Of a DNA stretch of 64,000 nt, positions 51,148 to 61,417 are shown piece by piece. Both the position numbers and the translations under genes were made by a program. Where the stretch lies: the IMG/VR virus record IMGVR_UViG_3300043444_000183, positions 1 through 64,000 of that record; one strand, given 5' to 3'. Below the pieces are notes generated by a model, which was not told where the DNA came from, ran no database searches, and worked only from the letters and a program-made list of their open reading frames with translations. This DNA comes from a virus. Numbering within the stretch: position 1 is the first letter of the stretch; every line of letters begins with the position of its first letter.

Positions 51148-51867
51148 ATGATCAATGACGTTCGAAATACCGTCCTATCAATAATTAGCAAAGACAACCG
51201 TGGCTTCATTACGCCATTTGAGTTTAACTTGTTTGCAAAGCAGGCACAGCTTGAGATTTTCGGGCAGTATATGTATAATTACAGCAATGCAATCAACAAG
51301 CAAAATGCTCGCATGCATGGTGAGGGGTATACTGACATACCTAAAAACATGGCTGAGGTGATTGATACTTTTTCTGTATTTACATCGGCAACATATAATG
51401 GTGCTACTAATAAGTTTAATTTTCCGGTAGATCCATTAACTAATATTGAAAACTATTTCTTCTTAGAGAAGCTTGTTTACAATAACTCAACAGAGATTGA
51501 GAAGGTTAGCCATAGAAAGATATTGAATCTAGTAAATTCAAACCTTACGGCTCCAACGACAAAATACCCTGTATACACAATGGATCAAAATGGTTTATTG
51601 GTTTATCCTACGACTATTACATCTAACGTCACTATACAGTATTTAAGATACCCAAAAGATCCAAATTGGACCTATTCAACAACTCCACTTGGTGATCCTT
51701 TATTCAATCCTGGAGCTGCTACATACCAAGACTTTGAGTTGCCGTTAGATGACTTTGCAAATTTAGTTATCAAGATACTAGAGTATTCTGGCATATCAAT
51801 CAGAGAGCAGGACGTTGTATCTGCTGCTAAAGCTGAAGAAGTACAAGACATTCAACAGAAACAATAA
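51148..51867 (+). CDS. Head-tail connector/ring protein, 239 aa
   Basis: MINDVRNTVLSIISKDNRGF followed by ITPFEFNLFAKQAQLEIFGQ is the conserved opening of a connector-type protein in related phages. The frame is open further upstream, but the ATG at 51148 follows the promoter box and matches the family start. It precedes another adaptor gene and overlaps it by one base. Confidence 0.7.
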   Translation: MINDVRNTVLSIISKDNRGFITPFEFNLFAKQAQLEIFGQYMYNYSNAINKQNARMHGEGYTDIPKNMAEVIDTFSVFTSATYNGATNKFNFPVDPLTNIENYFFLEKLVYNNSTEIEKVSHRKILNLVNSNLTAPTTKYPVYTMDQNGLLVYPTTITSNVTIQYLRYPKDPNWTYSTTPLGDPLFNPGAATYQDFELPLDDFANLVIKILEYSGISIREQDVVSAAKAEEVQDIQQKQ

Positions 51868-52775
51868 TGGCATATATAACTAATTATCAGTACTATACCA
51901 ACAATGGTAATGTCCCTGAAGATGCAAACTGGGGATCTTATCAATATGTTACGCTTGACTATATGGTCAACAACTTCATATTAAATTATGTTGGGAATGA
52001 TAAGTTGATTAACAATGTAGATCGATATACCATTCTATTTCACGCAAAGAGAGCCATTCAAGAGTTAAACTATGACGCACTCAGAAACATCAAGGTTCTT
52101 GAGTTTGAGTTGGGTGATCAGCTTAAGTTGGTATTGCCTCCTGACTACGTTAACTACGTTCGTATCTCAATGCTTAGAGGTGGTGTATTATATCCACTTA
52201 CAGAGGCTAGACAAAGTATTACAGCTACAGCATACCTTCAAGATAATAACGGTCAGGTTATATTTGACTCGAATGGAGAGGTAGTTATTGGCGAGTCAAG
52301 ACTAGATATTTTACGCCAAGAAAACAAGTTATATGTAGGTCCTGGCGCATACTACAACCAATGGGGTTGGGAGTATGACGGGGAGTGGTATTTTGGATAC
52401 CCAGTTGCACAGAACTTTGGATTAAACACAGCTGACGCAAATATCAATCCCAAATACTACATCAACAAAGCAGCCGGTGTAATTGACTTTACATCAGGCG
52501 TAGAGAACTCTTATATTGTACTTGAGTATATATCAGATGGCATGGAGAACGGAGATACAAGCGCTATCTCTATCAATAAATTAGCAGAAGAATATATCTA
52601 TGCTTACTTGAAGTGGGCCTTACTCACCAATAAGTTTGGCATCCAAGAGTATATTGTTAGCAGGGTAAAGAAAGAAAAAACAGCTGCCCTTAGAAATACC
52701 AAAATCAGATTGAGCAACATGCACCCAGGCCGATTGTTAATGGCAATGAGAGGCAAGGATAAATGGATTAAGTAA
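51867..52775 (+). CDS. Head-tail adaptor protein, 302 aa
   Basis: HAKRAIQELNYDALRNIKVL, then KLVLPPDYVNYVRISMLRGG and a beta-rich middle, are typical of P22 gp4/T7 gp11-like adaptors in Bacteroidota podoviruses. It lies between the ring protein and the tail hub gene, as expected for the ring under the portal. Confidence 0.75.
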   Translation: MAYITNYQYYTNNGNVPEDANWGSYQYVTLDYMVNNFILNYVGNDKLINNVDRYTILFHAKRAIQELNYDALRNIKVLEFELGDQLKLVLPPDYVNYVRISMLRGGVLYPLTEARQSITATAYLQDNNGQVIFDSNGEVVIGESRLDILRQENKLYVGPGAYYNQWGWEYDGEWYFGYPVAQNFGLNTADANINPKYYINKAAGVIDFTSGVENSYIVLEYISDGMENGDTSAISINKLAEEYIYAYLKWALLTNKFGIQEYIVSRVKKEKTAALRNTKIRLSNMHPGRLLMAMRGKDKWIK

Positions 52776-52777
52776 TT

Positions 52778-55700
52778 ATGGCTGACCTACAAAGAACATT
52801 TCTTGCCGGGAGAATGAATAAAGACCTCGATGAGAGGTTAGTTCCTGATGGAGAATACCGTGATGCGGTAAACATTACTATTGATACATCTGAGGGATCA
52901 AATATTGGAGCTGTTCAGAATGCACTTGGTAATACAGTAACAACAAGTATAAATACCATACTGTCTCAATATCAAATATCCGGAGCTGTAAATGCAGTTA
53001 CGATTGGGGCTTTAGCATATGAGCCTTCTAATTTAATATATTGGTTTGTAAAAGCAGACAACTTTGAGGGTATATTTGAATACAATCAGATTACTAATGC
53101 ATCAGTGTTAGTGCTTGGATGTCAAATACCAAACTCTAATGGAGTTAGATTGAATTTTGACGCTAATTACCTAATCACTGGTGTTAACTATATCACTGAT
53201 GGAATGGGTGGTGGATTCCTTATCTGGAATGATAACTTAAACCCACCTAGAAAAATCAACATTAATAGATGTAAGACATATAGCATTAATGATCCTAGAA
53301 TTAATGATGACATCAATTTAATTGTCGCTCCTCCACTTAATTCACCTTTTATATCATTAAGCACACTTCAGTCTGCAACATTAGATCCAAATAATATTGA
53401 AGATAAGTTTATTTACTTCAGCTACCGATATAAATATTTGGATAACGAGTACTCATCGATGTCTCCATTTTCAGCTACAGCATTTAATCCGAAGGCTTTA
53501 AATATTGACATAGAGACAGGCGAGAACAAAGGAATGCTCAACAAATTCAATCAAGTTGAAGTTAGTTTTGAAACTGGTAATGAGTTTGTTACAGAAATTC
53601 AACTATTGGTTTGGGAGTCTAGAACTCTTAACGTAAAAATTGTTGAGACGTTAAATAAAGAAGAACTAGGCATACAAGATAATTCTACGTATAGCTTCTT
53701 CTTTATGAATAACAAAACATACGCAGCTCTTCCTTCAGATCAAGTAACTAGATTATTTGACAACGTACCTCTTAAAGCTTTAGCTCAAGATGTTATTGGA
53801 AGTAGATTGGTTATGGGTAATTATACTCAATTCAGAGACTTAATAGGATACAGCACAAATGATTTTATAGATGTCAATTATACTGTAGATTATATATCTG
53901 AGCCTGTTACATCGCTTCCTAAACAAACCTGGAGAAGTGATCGTGACTATGAGATTGGTATTGCATACTTAGATGACTATGGTCGAATGACCACTGTATT
54001 AACATCTGTTGATGGTACATCCACTAGTTCAATATCAGGTAATAATCAGTCAAACTCTGTATACATATCACCTGATAACTCAAGCACTGCTAATTCATTA
54101 GTAGTCAATATAAAGAATGAGGCTCCTATATGGGCAACTGGGTATAGGTTATTTGTTAAGCAGTCAAAGACTGAGTACTATAACTTATTTCCTGTAACGT
54201 TCTTAAAGAGTGGTAATTACAGATATTTCTTAATCAATGAAGCTGATAGGGATAAGATAAAAGTAAATGGATATATCGTATTCAAATCATATGGTTCAGG
54301 ACCAACGAACTCAAACAAAAAATTCAAAGTTTTAGAGCTTGAATATAAGCCAGTTGGTTTTATAGCTGGCGCCTTAGAGGGTTTATACTTTAAAATTAAG
54401 GCTGATGCTTCAGATACTTTTTTAAATGTTAGCTCACAACAGATTTTTAATTTTAATGGCTCAGGAAGGGGTTTAAGAACACCTGTATTCAACAGATCGC
54501 AACATGTTGATACAGCTTACTATAGTTATACTGGAGATAATACAATAACCCCAACTGCTCAAGATGTAACAGCTTCAGCAATTTCAACCTCTGATTTTAG
54601 GATTAATGTTGAAATACTTGCAAATGATGAGTTCAGATGGACTTCAAATTTAGCATTATCATCGTGGTCTGCTAATATACCAATTCCATTTGGAGGTAGT
54701 TACACATCTACATCAACCGTTCTTAGCATGGTGTTAAATTTTGCTAACACATCATATAATGTTGGAGATAGATGGGTTTTTAATATTAGAGGATACGGCA
54801 ACTTAGCTGGAACACCTAGCTATCCTTATGTTGGGTATGGATTAGGTACATCTATTAATACTTCTTATGGTGGAGGATCTATACTTAAGGGACCTGGAGC
54901 TATATTTCCAGGATCTGTTATAGAATTAGAGGTTTTATTTGACTCTGATCCTCAGAACCCAACAGGTGCTACAGGTACTCAATCTTTCACTTCTAATAGT
55001 TATTACAAAAACTTAGAGGAGTGGTTTTATGAATCTGGTGCATATGCCACTTATATACAATATAATCCATTAGGCACAAACATTGGATCACGTGGCGTTA
55101 CATTTAGATATGGAACAAACTATCAAAATACTGGCAACCCTGTAAGTAATCAAATAGATCAGTCCAACGTTGGAGGTGATATTTATATGATTATACAAGG
55201 TTTTAATGATGGATCTAATTCTAGTCTAAATGAAATTAAAACTAGATTAAAGGTGACGCAGACACCTATGGGTGGCAAATTAAATGCTGAAACAGTACCA
55301 GCAAATGACGATGTGGATATCTACTATGAAATGAGTAGAACATATTCTATTGAGGCAGGTAATCACATGGTATTATGGAAGTATGATATATCTACAATTG
55401 CAGCCAATACTACGTTAATACAAAACGGAAACAAACAACCACATTATTTTGATGTAGGTCAATCTGTTTATATTACTGCATCAAATATACCTCCAGCTTA
55501 TTATACAATTGTTGCTACACCAAGCAGATACGCTATAACGATTAATCATGCTGCAGGTTCTTCAGCTCCTGGTTCGGTATCAAATAGTGATATTGAGAAA
55601 GACCAATCAGGTACTTTAAATCAGGCAGTTATTAAATTAAATAACACAGATAACAAGAATTCAGACTACAATGCATACTGCTATGGCAATGGCGTTGAAT

Positions 55701-56653
55701 CTAATAGAATTCTTGATGGATTTAATCAGCCGTGGTTAAAGTATAGTTTAAGAGCTAGTGGCGTTATTGAAGACTATGAACAACAAGTCAAAGACGCATC
55801 ACTCACCTATAGTGGTCTCTATAGATGGGATTCATCAATAAATAGACTCAATGAGTTTAACCTATCTACAGCAAACTTTAAAAACTTAGATAAGAACTTT
55901 GGGTCTGTTCAGAAACTATATGCTAGAACTACTGACTTAGTTGTACTGCATCAGGATAAGATTACATCAGTTTTGTATGGTAAAAACTTATTGGTTGATG
56001 CTGTTGGTGGTGGATCAGTTGCTTCGGTTCCTGAAGTACTTGGAACTCAGATTGCTCTACCTTATGAGTTTGGTATATCATCAAATCCTGAAAGCTTTGC
56101 TACTTGGGGTAGCAAGATATACTTCTCTGATGCTAGAAGAGGTGCTGTGCTTGAAATGCAAGGTGATCAAGTAATGGAGATATCTAGAATGGGTATGTCT
56201 GACTACTTTAGAGACTTGATGATTAGCACACCAAATACAGCTAAGCTTGGGGCTTATGACCCATACAATCAAAACTATGTATTTTCATCTACAACTAGAA
56301 GAAATACACCTTGCGATATAACCATCAATCCAACTGCAGATAGTTTCCCGTATAATACTGCAGGTGGGCTTGAGTATTTATTTGCTTTATCTGGAACTAC
56401 AAGTTGGTCTATTACTGTAATCAATAATGGTTTTGGAACCAACTGGGTTGAATTACCTCCATATTGCCAATCAGGTGTTGGGTCTCAAGATATATACGCA
56501 AGAATCCAAAATAATACTACACTTGCCCAAAGAAGCGTGGTATTTAGAGTTGCTTATTGTAGTACATATGTGGATTATACACTTACACAAGGACGTGGAC
56601 CTAGAACAGATTTTAATATTATAACGTTAGGTAAAGATGAGTTCAAAAACTAA
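52778..56653 (+). CDS. Tail hub/stabilisation protein (P22 gp10/T7 gp12-like)
   Basis: The N-terminal FLAGRMNKDLDERLVPDGEY, then RDAVNITIDTSEGSNIGAVQ is the hallmark of the large tail tubular/stabilisation protein of crAss-like and marine Bacteroidota podoviruses. The rest (1291 residues) is mostly beta-propeller-like and beta-sandwich sequence. A C-terminal BACON-like segment (about 1185-1270: CDITINPTADSFPYNTAGG ending VDYTLTQGRG) is recognisable and may bind glycans. Confidence 0.85.
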   Translation: MADLQRTFLAGRMNKDLDERLVPDGEYRDAVNITIDTSEGSNIGAVQNALGNTVTTSINTILSQYQISGAVNAVTIGALAYEPSNLIYWFVKADNFEGIFEYNQITNASVLVLGCQIPNSNGVRLNFDANYLITGVNYITDGMGGGFLIWNDNLNPPRKININRCKTYSINDPRINDDINLIVAPPLNSPFISLSTLQSATLDPNNIEDKFIYFSYRYKYLDNEYSSMSPFSATAFNPKALNIDIETGENKGMLNKFNQVEVSFETGNEFVTEIQLLVWESRTLNVKIVETLNKEELGIQDNSTYSFFFMNNKTYAALPSDQVTRLFDNVPLKALAQDVIGSRLVMGNYTQFRDLIGYSTNDFIDVNYTVDYISEPVTSLPKQTWRSDRDYEIGIAYLDDYGRMTTVLTSVDGTSTSSISGNNQSNSVYISPDNSSTANSLVVNIKNEAPIWATGYRLFVKQSKTEYYNLFPVTFLKSGNYRYFLINEADRDKIKVNGYIVFKSYGSGPTNSNKKFKVLELEYKPVGFIAGALEGLYFKIKADASDTFLNVSSQQIFNFNGSGRGLRTPVFNRSQHVDTAYYSYTGDNTITPTAQDVTASAISTSDFRINVEILANDEFRWTSNLALSSWSANIPIPFGGSYTSTSTVLSMVLNFANTSYNVGDRWVFNIRGYGNLAGTPSYPYVGYGLGTSINTSYGGGSILKGPGAIFPGSVIELEVLFDSDPQNPTGATGTQSFTSNSYYKNLEEWFYESGAYATYIQYNPLGTNIGSRGVTFRYGTNYQNTGNPVSNQIDQSNVGGDIYMIIQGFNDGSNSSLNEIKTRLKVTQTPMGGKLNAETVPANDDVDIYYEMSRTYSIEAGNHMVLWKYDISTIAANTTLIQNGNKQPHYFDVGQSVYITASNIPPAYYTIVATPSRYAITINHAAGSSAPGSVSNSDIEKDQSGTLNQAVIKLNNTDNKNSDYNAYCYGNGVESNRILDGFNQPWLKYSLRASGVIEDYEQQVKDASLTYSGLYRWDSSINRLNEFNLSTANFKNLDKNFGSVQKLYARTTDLVVLHQDKITSVLYGKNLLVDAVGGGSVASVPEVLGTQIALPYEFGISSNPESFATWGSKIYFSDARRGAVLEMQGDQVMEISRMGMSDYFRDLMISTPNTAKLGAYDPYNQNYVFSSTTRRNTPCDITINPTADSFPYNTAGGLEYLFALSGTTSWSITVINNGFGTNWVELPPYCQSGVGSQDIYARIQNNTTLAQRSVVFRVAYCSTYVDYTLTQGRGPRTDFNIITLGKDEFKN

Positions 56654-59279
56654 ACAATCTTTTAGCTACACAGGTAGCTCAACATATACCATTGACAATG
56701 TAGTGCTAAGTGGAAGCGCAATTGCTTTGTTTGATTCATCAACAGGAATTGGTGGTGTTGGGTATGTGCCATATGATGGTGCATCAGTAACTGTTGTAGC
56801 TGGAGATGCTTTATCAGATTACAGAAAACTTGCCCCAACGTTAAATAATAAGCTATACTATTTGGTTTCAAATGTAGCGTATACTGCTGACGAAAAAACA
56901 ACTATACTTAGCCTAGCTACTGAAATTCCTGTTGTTTATTCGGCTGGTGTTTTTACCGGGCAGTTTGTGTTTTTAAATCCAAACAACTATGAGTACGTCT
57001 ATTTGTTGTGGGATTATGAAGATAAAATGGATACAGTTGCATCTTACAAAGGCATAACTGAAAGCCGTTCTATCGACATGAATTACGGCTCTAATATTGG
57101 GCGTGCTGGTATTAGTTTTAATACCATTGATCCTGATCAACCAACAAGATACCAAGTTGAGTGGAATGGAGAGATTGTCGTTGATACTAAATATGTTGGC
57201 GTTAACTCAACAGTTAATTACGACGCTCTTATTGCGGCAGGCATTCCAGCTGATGAGATTGGATTAGTCGCTCCATACGACGGACTTGTTGACAATGGTA
57301 CTGGTGTTATTGAGTTTTATAAAAATTTACCTACCGGAGAGGCAAGCTTAATTGTATCATCTCCGTTTAGCGGATCAACATGGATAGTTAATAAAATTAG
57401 CCCATACTTAACTAGGTTGTTTATAGATACAGCACCTGGAATACCTTCTGATGTCTGTGCTCAAACTCCTGCGGATGAAGTATGGCATAACGGCGTTGAC
57501 TGGCTGCCCAATATCGGTGATCAATTGTTTGCCACAACAGATGGTTTAGAAGTTTATATTGGTGATGAATATTTACATTTAATAGACTCTCCTGCTGGCG
57601 GTTCAGCTATTTACTATATAACCACAAGCTTAACAGGAGAAGTTTTATCAAAAGAAAGTTGTACATGCTCTGAGTTTGCTGTTCCTTTTATTATTGCAGA
57701 TCCAATCGCAGTAAATACTAATGTAACTGAATCTGTAATTATAGAAACTATCAATAATCCAACATCATGGGATTTACTTGCTAGCACGTTGCCTAGTGAG
57801 GCAACTTTTTCAAGCGGAATTGTATACTTTGATAATTGCCCTGCAGGTGTTTACTCAATAACAGTTAGAGCTACCAATTGTTTTGGGACTAGCTCATCAG
57901 CTGTAATATCTGTAACCGTATCTGATCCAGGAGATATGAAGCCATTCTTAATTGATGTTGAGCAATTTAAGGAGTCTGGATCTGATGCTTGTTTAGTTAT
58001 TCCTACATTCACTCTAATGTACTTTGATGGTGATGGCTATATACCAAATACAGTTGACGCAATTTTCTATGACTCAGAAGGAAAGCGTCCATTTATGGGT
58101 GGTAAAAAATGGTACCAAATAAATGATTCTGATTACACAATACAGATTGATCAAAACGGAACAGTAATTGGTAAATCTACCTGTGCTGGTACAACTACAA
58201 CAACTACAACAACTAGCACAACTACACTTCCTTCAGGTACATATTTTACAGCTACATCTTGTGTTGATAATACAGTAAATGTTGTATTAAGAAATTCATT
58301 AGGAACTTCAATAACTACTGGCTTAATTATAAAAACAACAGATGGCAACTGCTGGAGAATAGATGGATCAACAACAGCCACATTTCCATACTATAATGTT
58401 ATTACACCTATAGTTACTTATGCAGACTGCACAGCATGTACAGGCACTACGACAACTACAAGTACTACGACAACCACAACAGCAACTCCTGTAACTGGTT
58501 TTGATTTAGATGTAAGTGGATTTACATCAGCTAGATTAGCTTGTACATCTACTCCTACATATGTTACTCATTACCATACAGGTACGTTTGCAGTAAACAG
58601 TTTTGTTTACACTGATGCAGGGGCTACAACATTATTTGATGGAGCTTTCTTATGGTATCTAGTTAGAAAGTCTGGTGTAACTTATGCCTGCTTAATTGCT
58701 GATACAGGTCAAATATTAAACTTGTCAGCATGCTCAGGAGTTACCACAACTACAACCACAACAACTATTCCTGTTAGATATTATTCAGGAACAAAGTGCG
58801 TTGGTGGTGCTGCTGTATTACTATCCTATACAGGTTTTAGTGCATTAAGTCTACCTAATTACGTAAAGGATAGCAATGGAGATTGTTGTAACATAACAGC
58901 ATCTGTGGCACCTGGAGTGGTTGATGGAACTATATTGTATACGTATGGAAGCTGCTCAGAGTGTGCGGCAACTACAACTACGACTACAACTACAACGACA
59001 ACTACAACGACTACAACGACAACGACGACAACTACGACGACAGCTGCACCGTTGACGCCTATTACACTGTCATACTCTTCTTCACAATCATCTGTTTGCT
59101 CAGTTCTTGATATTGATAATTATTATGTCAATGGAGCAATTGGTGTCCCTGGAAATTATATCTTTACAAACTTAGTTGGCTCAGATCCTGCGCCTGCTGG
59201 TTGGTACTTAAATTTAATTACAAATGTTGCGTATGAGTGGGACGGATCAAACTGGACCGTCGCAAGTAAAACCTGTTAA
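56637..59279 (+). CDS. Tail fibre with poly-threonine linkers, 880 aa
   Basis: After a beta-rich N-terminal region the protein becomes beads on a string. Small disulfide-type beta modules of about 80-95 residues (each with paired Cys and a C-T-C, CTAC or C-S-E-C signature) are joined by threonine tracts near 58189-58228, 58444-58488, 58741-58767 and the longest at 58971-59042. Thr tracts with Ala/Pro flanks resemble mucin-like, glycosylatable linkers. The next gene, a glycosyltransferase-like one, overlaps the stop. Confidence 0.75.
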   Translation: MSSKTKQSFSYTGSSTYTIDNVVLSGSAIALFDSSTGIGGVGYVPYDGASVTVVAGDALSDYRKLAPTLNNKLYYLVSNVAYTADEKTTILSLATEIPVVYSAGVFTGQFVFLNPNNYEYVYLLWDYEDKMDTVASYKGITESRSIDMNYGSNIGRAGISFNTIDPDQPTRYQVEWNGEIVVDTKYVGVNSTVNYDALIAAGIPADEIGLVAPYDGLVDNGTGVIEFYKNLPTGEASLIVSSPFSGSTWIVNKISPYLTRLFIDTAPGIPSDVCAQTPADEVWHNGVDWLPNIGDQLFATTDGLEVYIGDEYLHLIDSPAGGSAIYYITTSLTGEVLSKESCTCSEFAVPFIIADPIAVNTNVTESVIIETINNPTSWDLLASTLPSEATFSSGIVYFDNCPAGVYSITVRATNCFGTSSSAVISVTVSDPGDMKPFLIDVEQFKESGSDACLVIPTFTLMYFDGDGYIPNTVDAIFYDSEGKRPFMGGKKWYQINDSDYTIQIDQNGTVIGKSTCAGTTTTTTTTSTTTLPSGTYFTATSCVDNTVNVVLRNSLGTSITTGLIIKTTDGNCWRIDGSTTATFPYYNVITPIVTYADCTACTGTTTTTSTTTTTTATPVTGFDLDVSGFTSARLACTSTPTYVTHYHTGTFAVNSFVYTDAGATTLFDGAFLWYLVRKSGVTYACLIADTGQILNLSACSGVTTTTTTTTIPVRYYSGTKCVGGAAVLLSYTGFSALSLPNYVKDSNGDCCNITASVAPGVVDGTILYTYGSCSECAATTTTTTTTTTTTTTTTTTTTTTTTAAPLTPITLSYSSSQSSVCSVLDIDNYYVNGAIGVPGNYIFTNLVGSDPAPAGWYLNLITNVAYEWDGSNWTVASKTC
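58971..59042 (+). repeat. Poly-threonine codon tract (24 Thr)
   Basis: Twenty-four consecutive ACN codons using ACA, ACT and ACG in mixed order. Three shorter tracts lie upstream in the same gene. Mixed codons suggest selection on the protein rather than recent slippage alone, although length polymorphism is likely. Confidence 0.9.
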
Positions 59280-60196
59280 TGAAAACACTTAGGATGTTGT
59301 CAGCGCAGCCAGCGCTTGACTATTACGCATGGCAGATTGAGGTATGTATACACAACTTCGCTTCGCTAGGTTACAAAAATATTGACATAGTTGCCGGTTA
59401 TCAAGATGAGATACCTGAGTCGTGGAATAAATTATACCAAACGTACAGCGATATTGCTAGGTTCTTTTTCTATAAAGACACCATGGGCGAATGCGACTAT
59501 CCGCCAGCTATACAGGCACACCTATTGCAAAAGCATTTCAAAAAGCATCCTGATCTGACAAACGATGCTATCTTTTTTCATGACGCTGACTTTGTATTCA
59601 CTAAATACTTAGACTTTACACCATACCTAGATAATAATATTTGGTACTTCTCAGACACTATCTCATACATAGGCTATGATTATATCATGAGTAAGGGTGA
59701 AGAGGTGTTAAAGGCCATGTGCAACCAAGTAGGTATATCTAGAAAACTAGTTGAGTTTAATAAGGATAGAAGTGGTGGAGCTCAAAAGCTAATGAAAAAC
59801 TTGACGCATCACTATTGGAAGAAAGTAGAAGAGGACAGCAAAGGGCTATACAAACTACTGACTAGTATGCAGGACGTCAAAAAGGAAGGCGATCCAAACG
59901 GCATACAAGCATGGACGGCTAGCATGTGGGCCGAATTATGGAATGCTTGGTTTTTTGGACATCACGTAACGGTGCCAAAGAACTTTGATTTTGCTTGGGC
60001 TACATGTCCATCAAGTATATGGGATGACGTATATTTTTTCCATAATGCAGGTGTGATGAATAACCAGCAGGGTATGTTCCATAAAGCATCATACATGCAT
60101 ACATTACCGTTTGGTACAGATCTGACGGTAGACCCTAATAGATGTTCATATCACTATTATGAAATGATCAAAAGCATGAAAAGCTGCTTGGTCTAA
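59279..60196 (+). CDS. Glycosyltransferase-like protein (GT-A, DxD), 305 aa
   Basis: The product has a GT-A-like alpha/beta N-terminus and the nucleotide-sugar/metal motif F-F-H-D102-A-D104-F-V-F, followed by DNNIWYFSDTISYIG and later W-A-E-L-W-N-A-W and YFFHNAGV segments, as in small glycosyltransferases of the hydroxyproline/serine-linked type. No membrane segment. Its ATG overlaps the stop of the poly-Thr fibre gene, so the fibre is the obvious acceptor candidate. That link is inference. Confidence 0.65.
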   Translation: MKTLRMLSAQPALDYYAWQIEVCIHNFASLGYKNIDIVAGYQDEIPESWNKLYQTYSDIARFFFYKDTMGECDYPPAIQAHLLQKHFKKHPDLTNDAIFFHDADFVFTKYLDFTPYLDNNIWYFSDTISYIGYDYIMSKGEEVLKAMCNQVGISRKLVEFNKDRSGGAQKLMKNLTHHYWKKVEEDSKGLYKLLTSMQDVKKEGDPNGIQAWTASMWAELWNAWFFGHHVTVPKNFDFAWATCPSSIWDDVYFFHNAGVMNNQQGMFHKASYMHTLPFGTDLTVDPNRCSYHYYEMIKSMKSCLV

Positions 60197-60202
60197 AATT
60201 CG

Positions 60203-60210
60203 TAACTTTG
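60203..60210 (+). promoter_or_regulatory. Candidate promoter -7 box TAACTTTG
   Basis: TAnnTTTG in the 18-bp gap, four bases before the ATG at 60215. No -33 seen. Confidence 0.35.
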
Positions 60211-60214
60211 CTAT

Positions 60215-61000
60215 ATGGTTATAGATACGATTACTTTTTCTGACAAGTCTGAGGGATGGACTTCTAGATGGACTTATCGACCTGAGTGGATGATTGGTTT
60301 AAATAGCTCATTCTATTCATTTAAGGATGGTAATCTATATAAGCACGATACCAATTCAAATAGAACTACATTTTACAATACAATAGGTGGGTTTTCTATA
60401 TCAACTGTAATGAATCAATCACCAACAGAGATAAAGATGTTTAAGACATTAGCTCTTGATTGTACTCATTCATTAAATTTTGTTGGTTATACAGATCTTG
60501 ATCAGACTGAGATGAGCATGTCTCAGTTTGTAAACAAAGAAGGTGAATGGTTCTCATACATGAGAAGACCTGTGAATGATAATAATTTGCAGTTAATATC
60601 AGCGCAAGGTGTAGGCATTATAGACTCTATAGCTGGATTTCAATTAACAATGGATTCAGAGGTTAGTAACGCATCTACAGGTGACTTAATAATAAGTGGT
60701 ATCGTTGATTCAAATAACAACATAGTAACAAATACACAGGTTGGATATGTTGTAGATGTAGTTGGAAATATAATATCTGTATCAAATAACAACCCTACTC
60801 CACCTACTCCACCTACTCCTGGATTCATAAATGCACCAACAGCAGGTAACTACGTTTATATACTTAAAAGCTCTGTGGCTGAGTCATACGGGACTAGAGG
60901 TTACTTTCTTCATCTTGCATTATCAAGAAGTGGTGTTGATGCTACTTCAGAGATAGAGCTATTTGCTGTAAGTACTGAAGTATTCAAAAGTTTTCCTTAA
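60215..61000 (+). CDS. Tail virion protein, 261 aa
   Basis: FSDKSEGWTSRWTYRPEWMI followed by GLNSSFYSFKDGNLYKH is a conserved domain in tail proteins of crAss-like and related podoviruses. A Pro/Thr linker (PTPPTPPTPG, near residue 195) leads to a C-terminal beta domain. Probably part of the tail tip or fibre attachment. Confidence 0.7.
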   Translation: MVIDTITFSDKSEGWTSRWTYRPEWMIGLNSSFYSFKDGNLYKHDTNSNRTTFYNTIGGFSISTVMNQSPTEIKMFKTLALDCTHSLNFVGYTDLDQTEMSMSQFVNKEGEWFSYMRRPVNDNNLQLISAQGVGIIDSIAGFQLTMDSEVSNASTGDLIISGIVDSNNNIVTNTQVGYVVDVVGNIISVSNNNPTPPTPPTPGFINAPTAGNYVYILKSSVAESYGTRGYFLHLALSRSGVDATSEIELFAVSTEVFKSFP

Positions 61001-61005
61001 ATTTG
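60998..61005 (+). promoter_or_regulatory. Candidate promoter -7 box TAAATTTG
   Basis: TAnnTTTG overlapping the previous stop and four bases before the ATG at 61010, the same spacing as at 41224 and 60203. Confidence 0.35.
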
Positions 61006-61009
61006 TTAC

Positions 61010-61417
61010 ATGGAAGTTAGGTTTTTAGATGACCACGACTACGATGTATTATCCCAATGGTGGAAGGACTGGAGATGGTCAGCACCACCTAAGGATATGC
61101 TACCACAGGATGGCCGAGGTGGGCTGATGGTAAGTAAAGACGGTGAAGATATTTGCGCCGGATTTGTTTACTTCACTAACTCAAAGACAGCTTGGATTGA
61201 GTACATTGTGTCAAACTTTCACTATAGACAAGACGATCGCAAAGAGGCGATAGAATTATTGATTAACTCACTTGTTGAGGTCGCTGCCGAAACAAATGGA
61301 ACTAAATACTTCTACACCTCTTTAAAGAACGAAAATTTGATTAACCGATATGCAGCATGTGGATTCCAAAAAGGGACAAGCAACTGCACTGAAATGATAA
61401 AGATATGGCAGCAGTAA
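61010..61417 (+). CDS. GNAT acetyltransferase-like protein, 135 aa
   Basis: The order of strands and helices fits the GNAT fold: AGFVYFTNSKTAWIEYIVSN, then a helix after YRQDDRKEAIELLINSLVE and the end KNENLINRYAACGFQKG with NCTEMIK. Similar genes sit in tail modules of related phages. The substrate is unknown, and the acetyl-CoA binding loop is not canonical. Confidence 0.65.
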   Translation: MEVRFLDDHDYDVLSQWWKDWRWSAPPKDMLPQDGRGGLMVSKDGEDICAGFVYFTNSKTAWIEYIVSNFHYRQDDRKEAIELLINSLVEVAAETNGTKYFYTSLKNENLINRYAACGFQKGTSNCTEMIKIWQQ

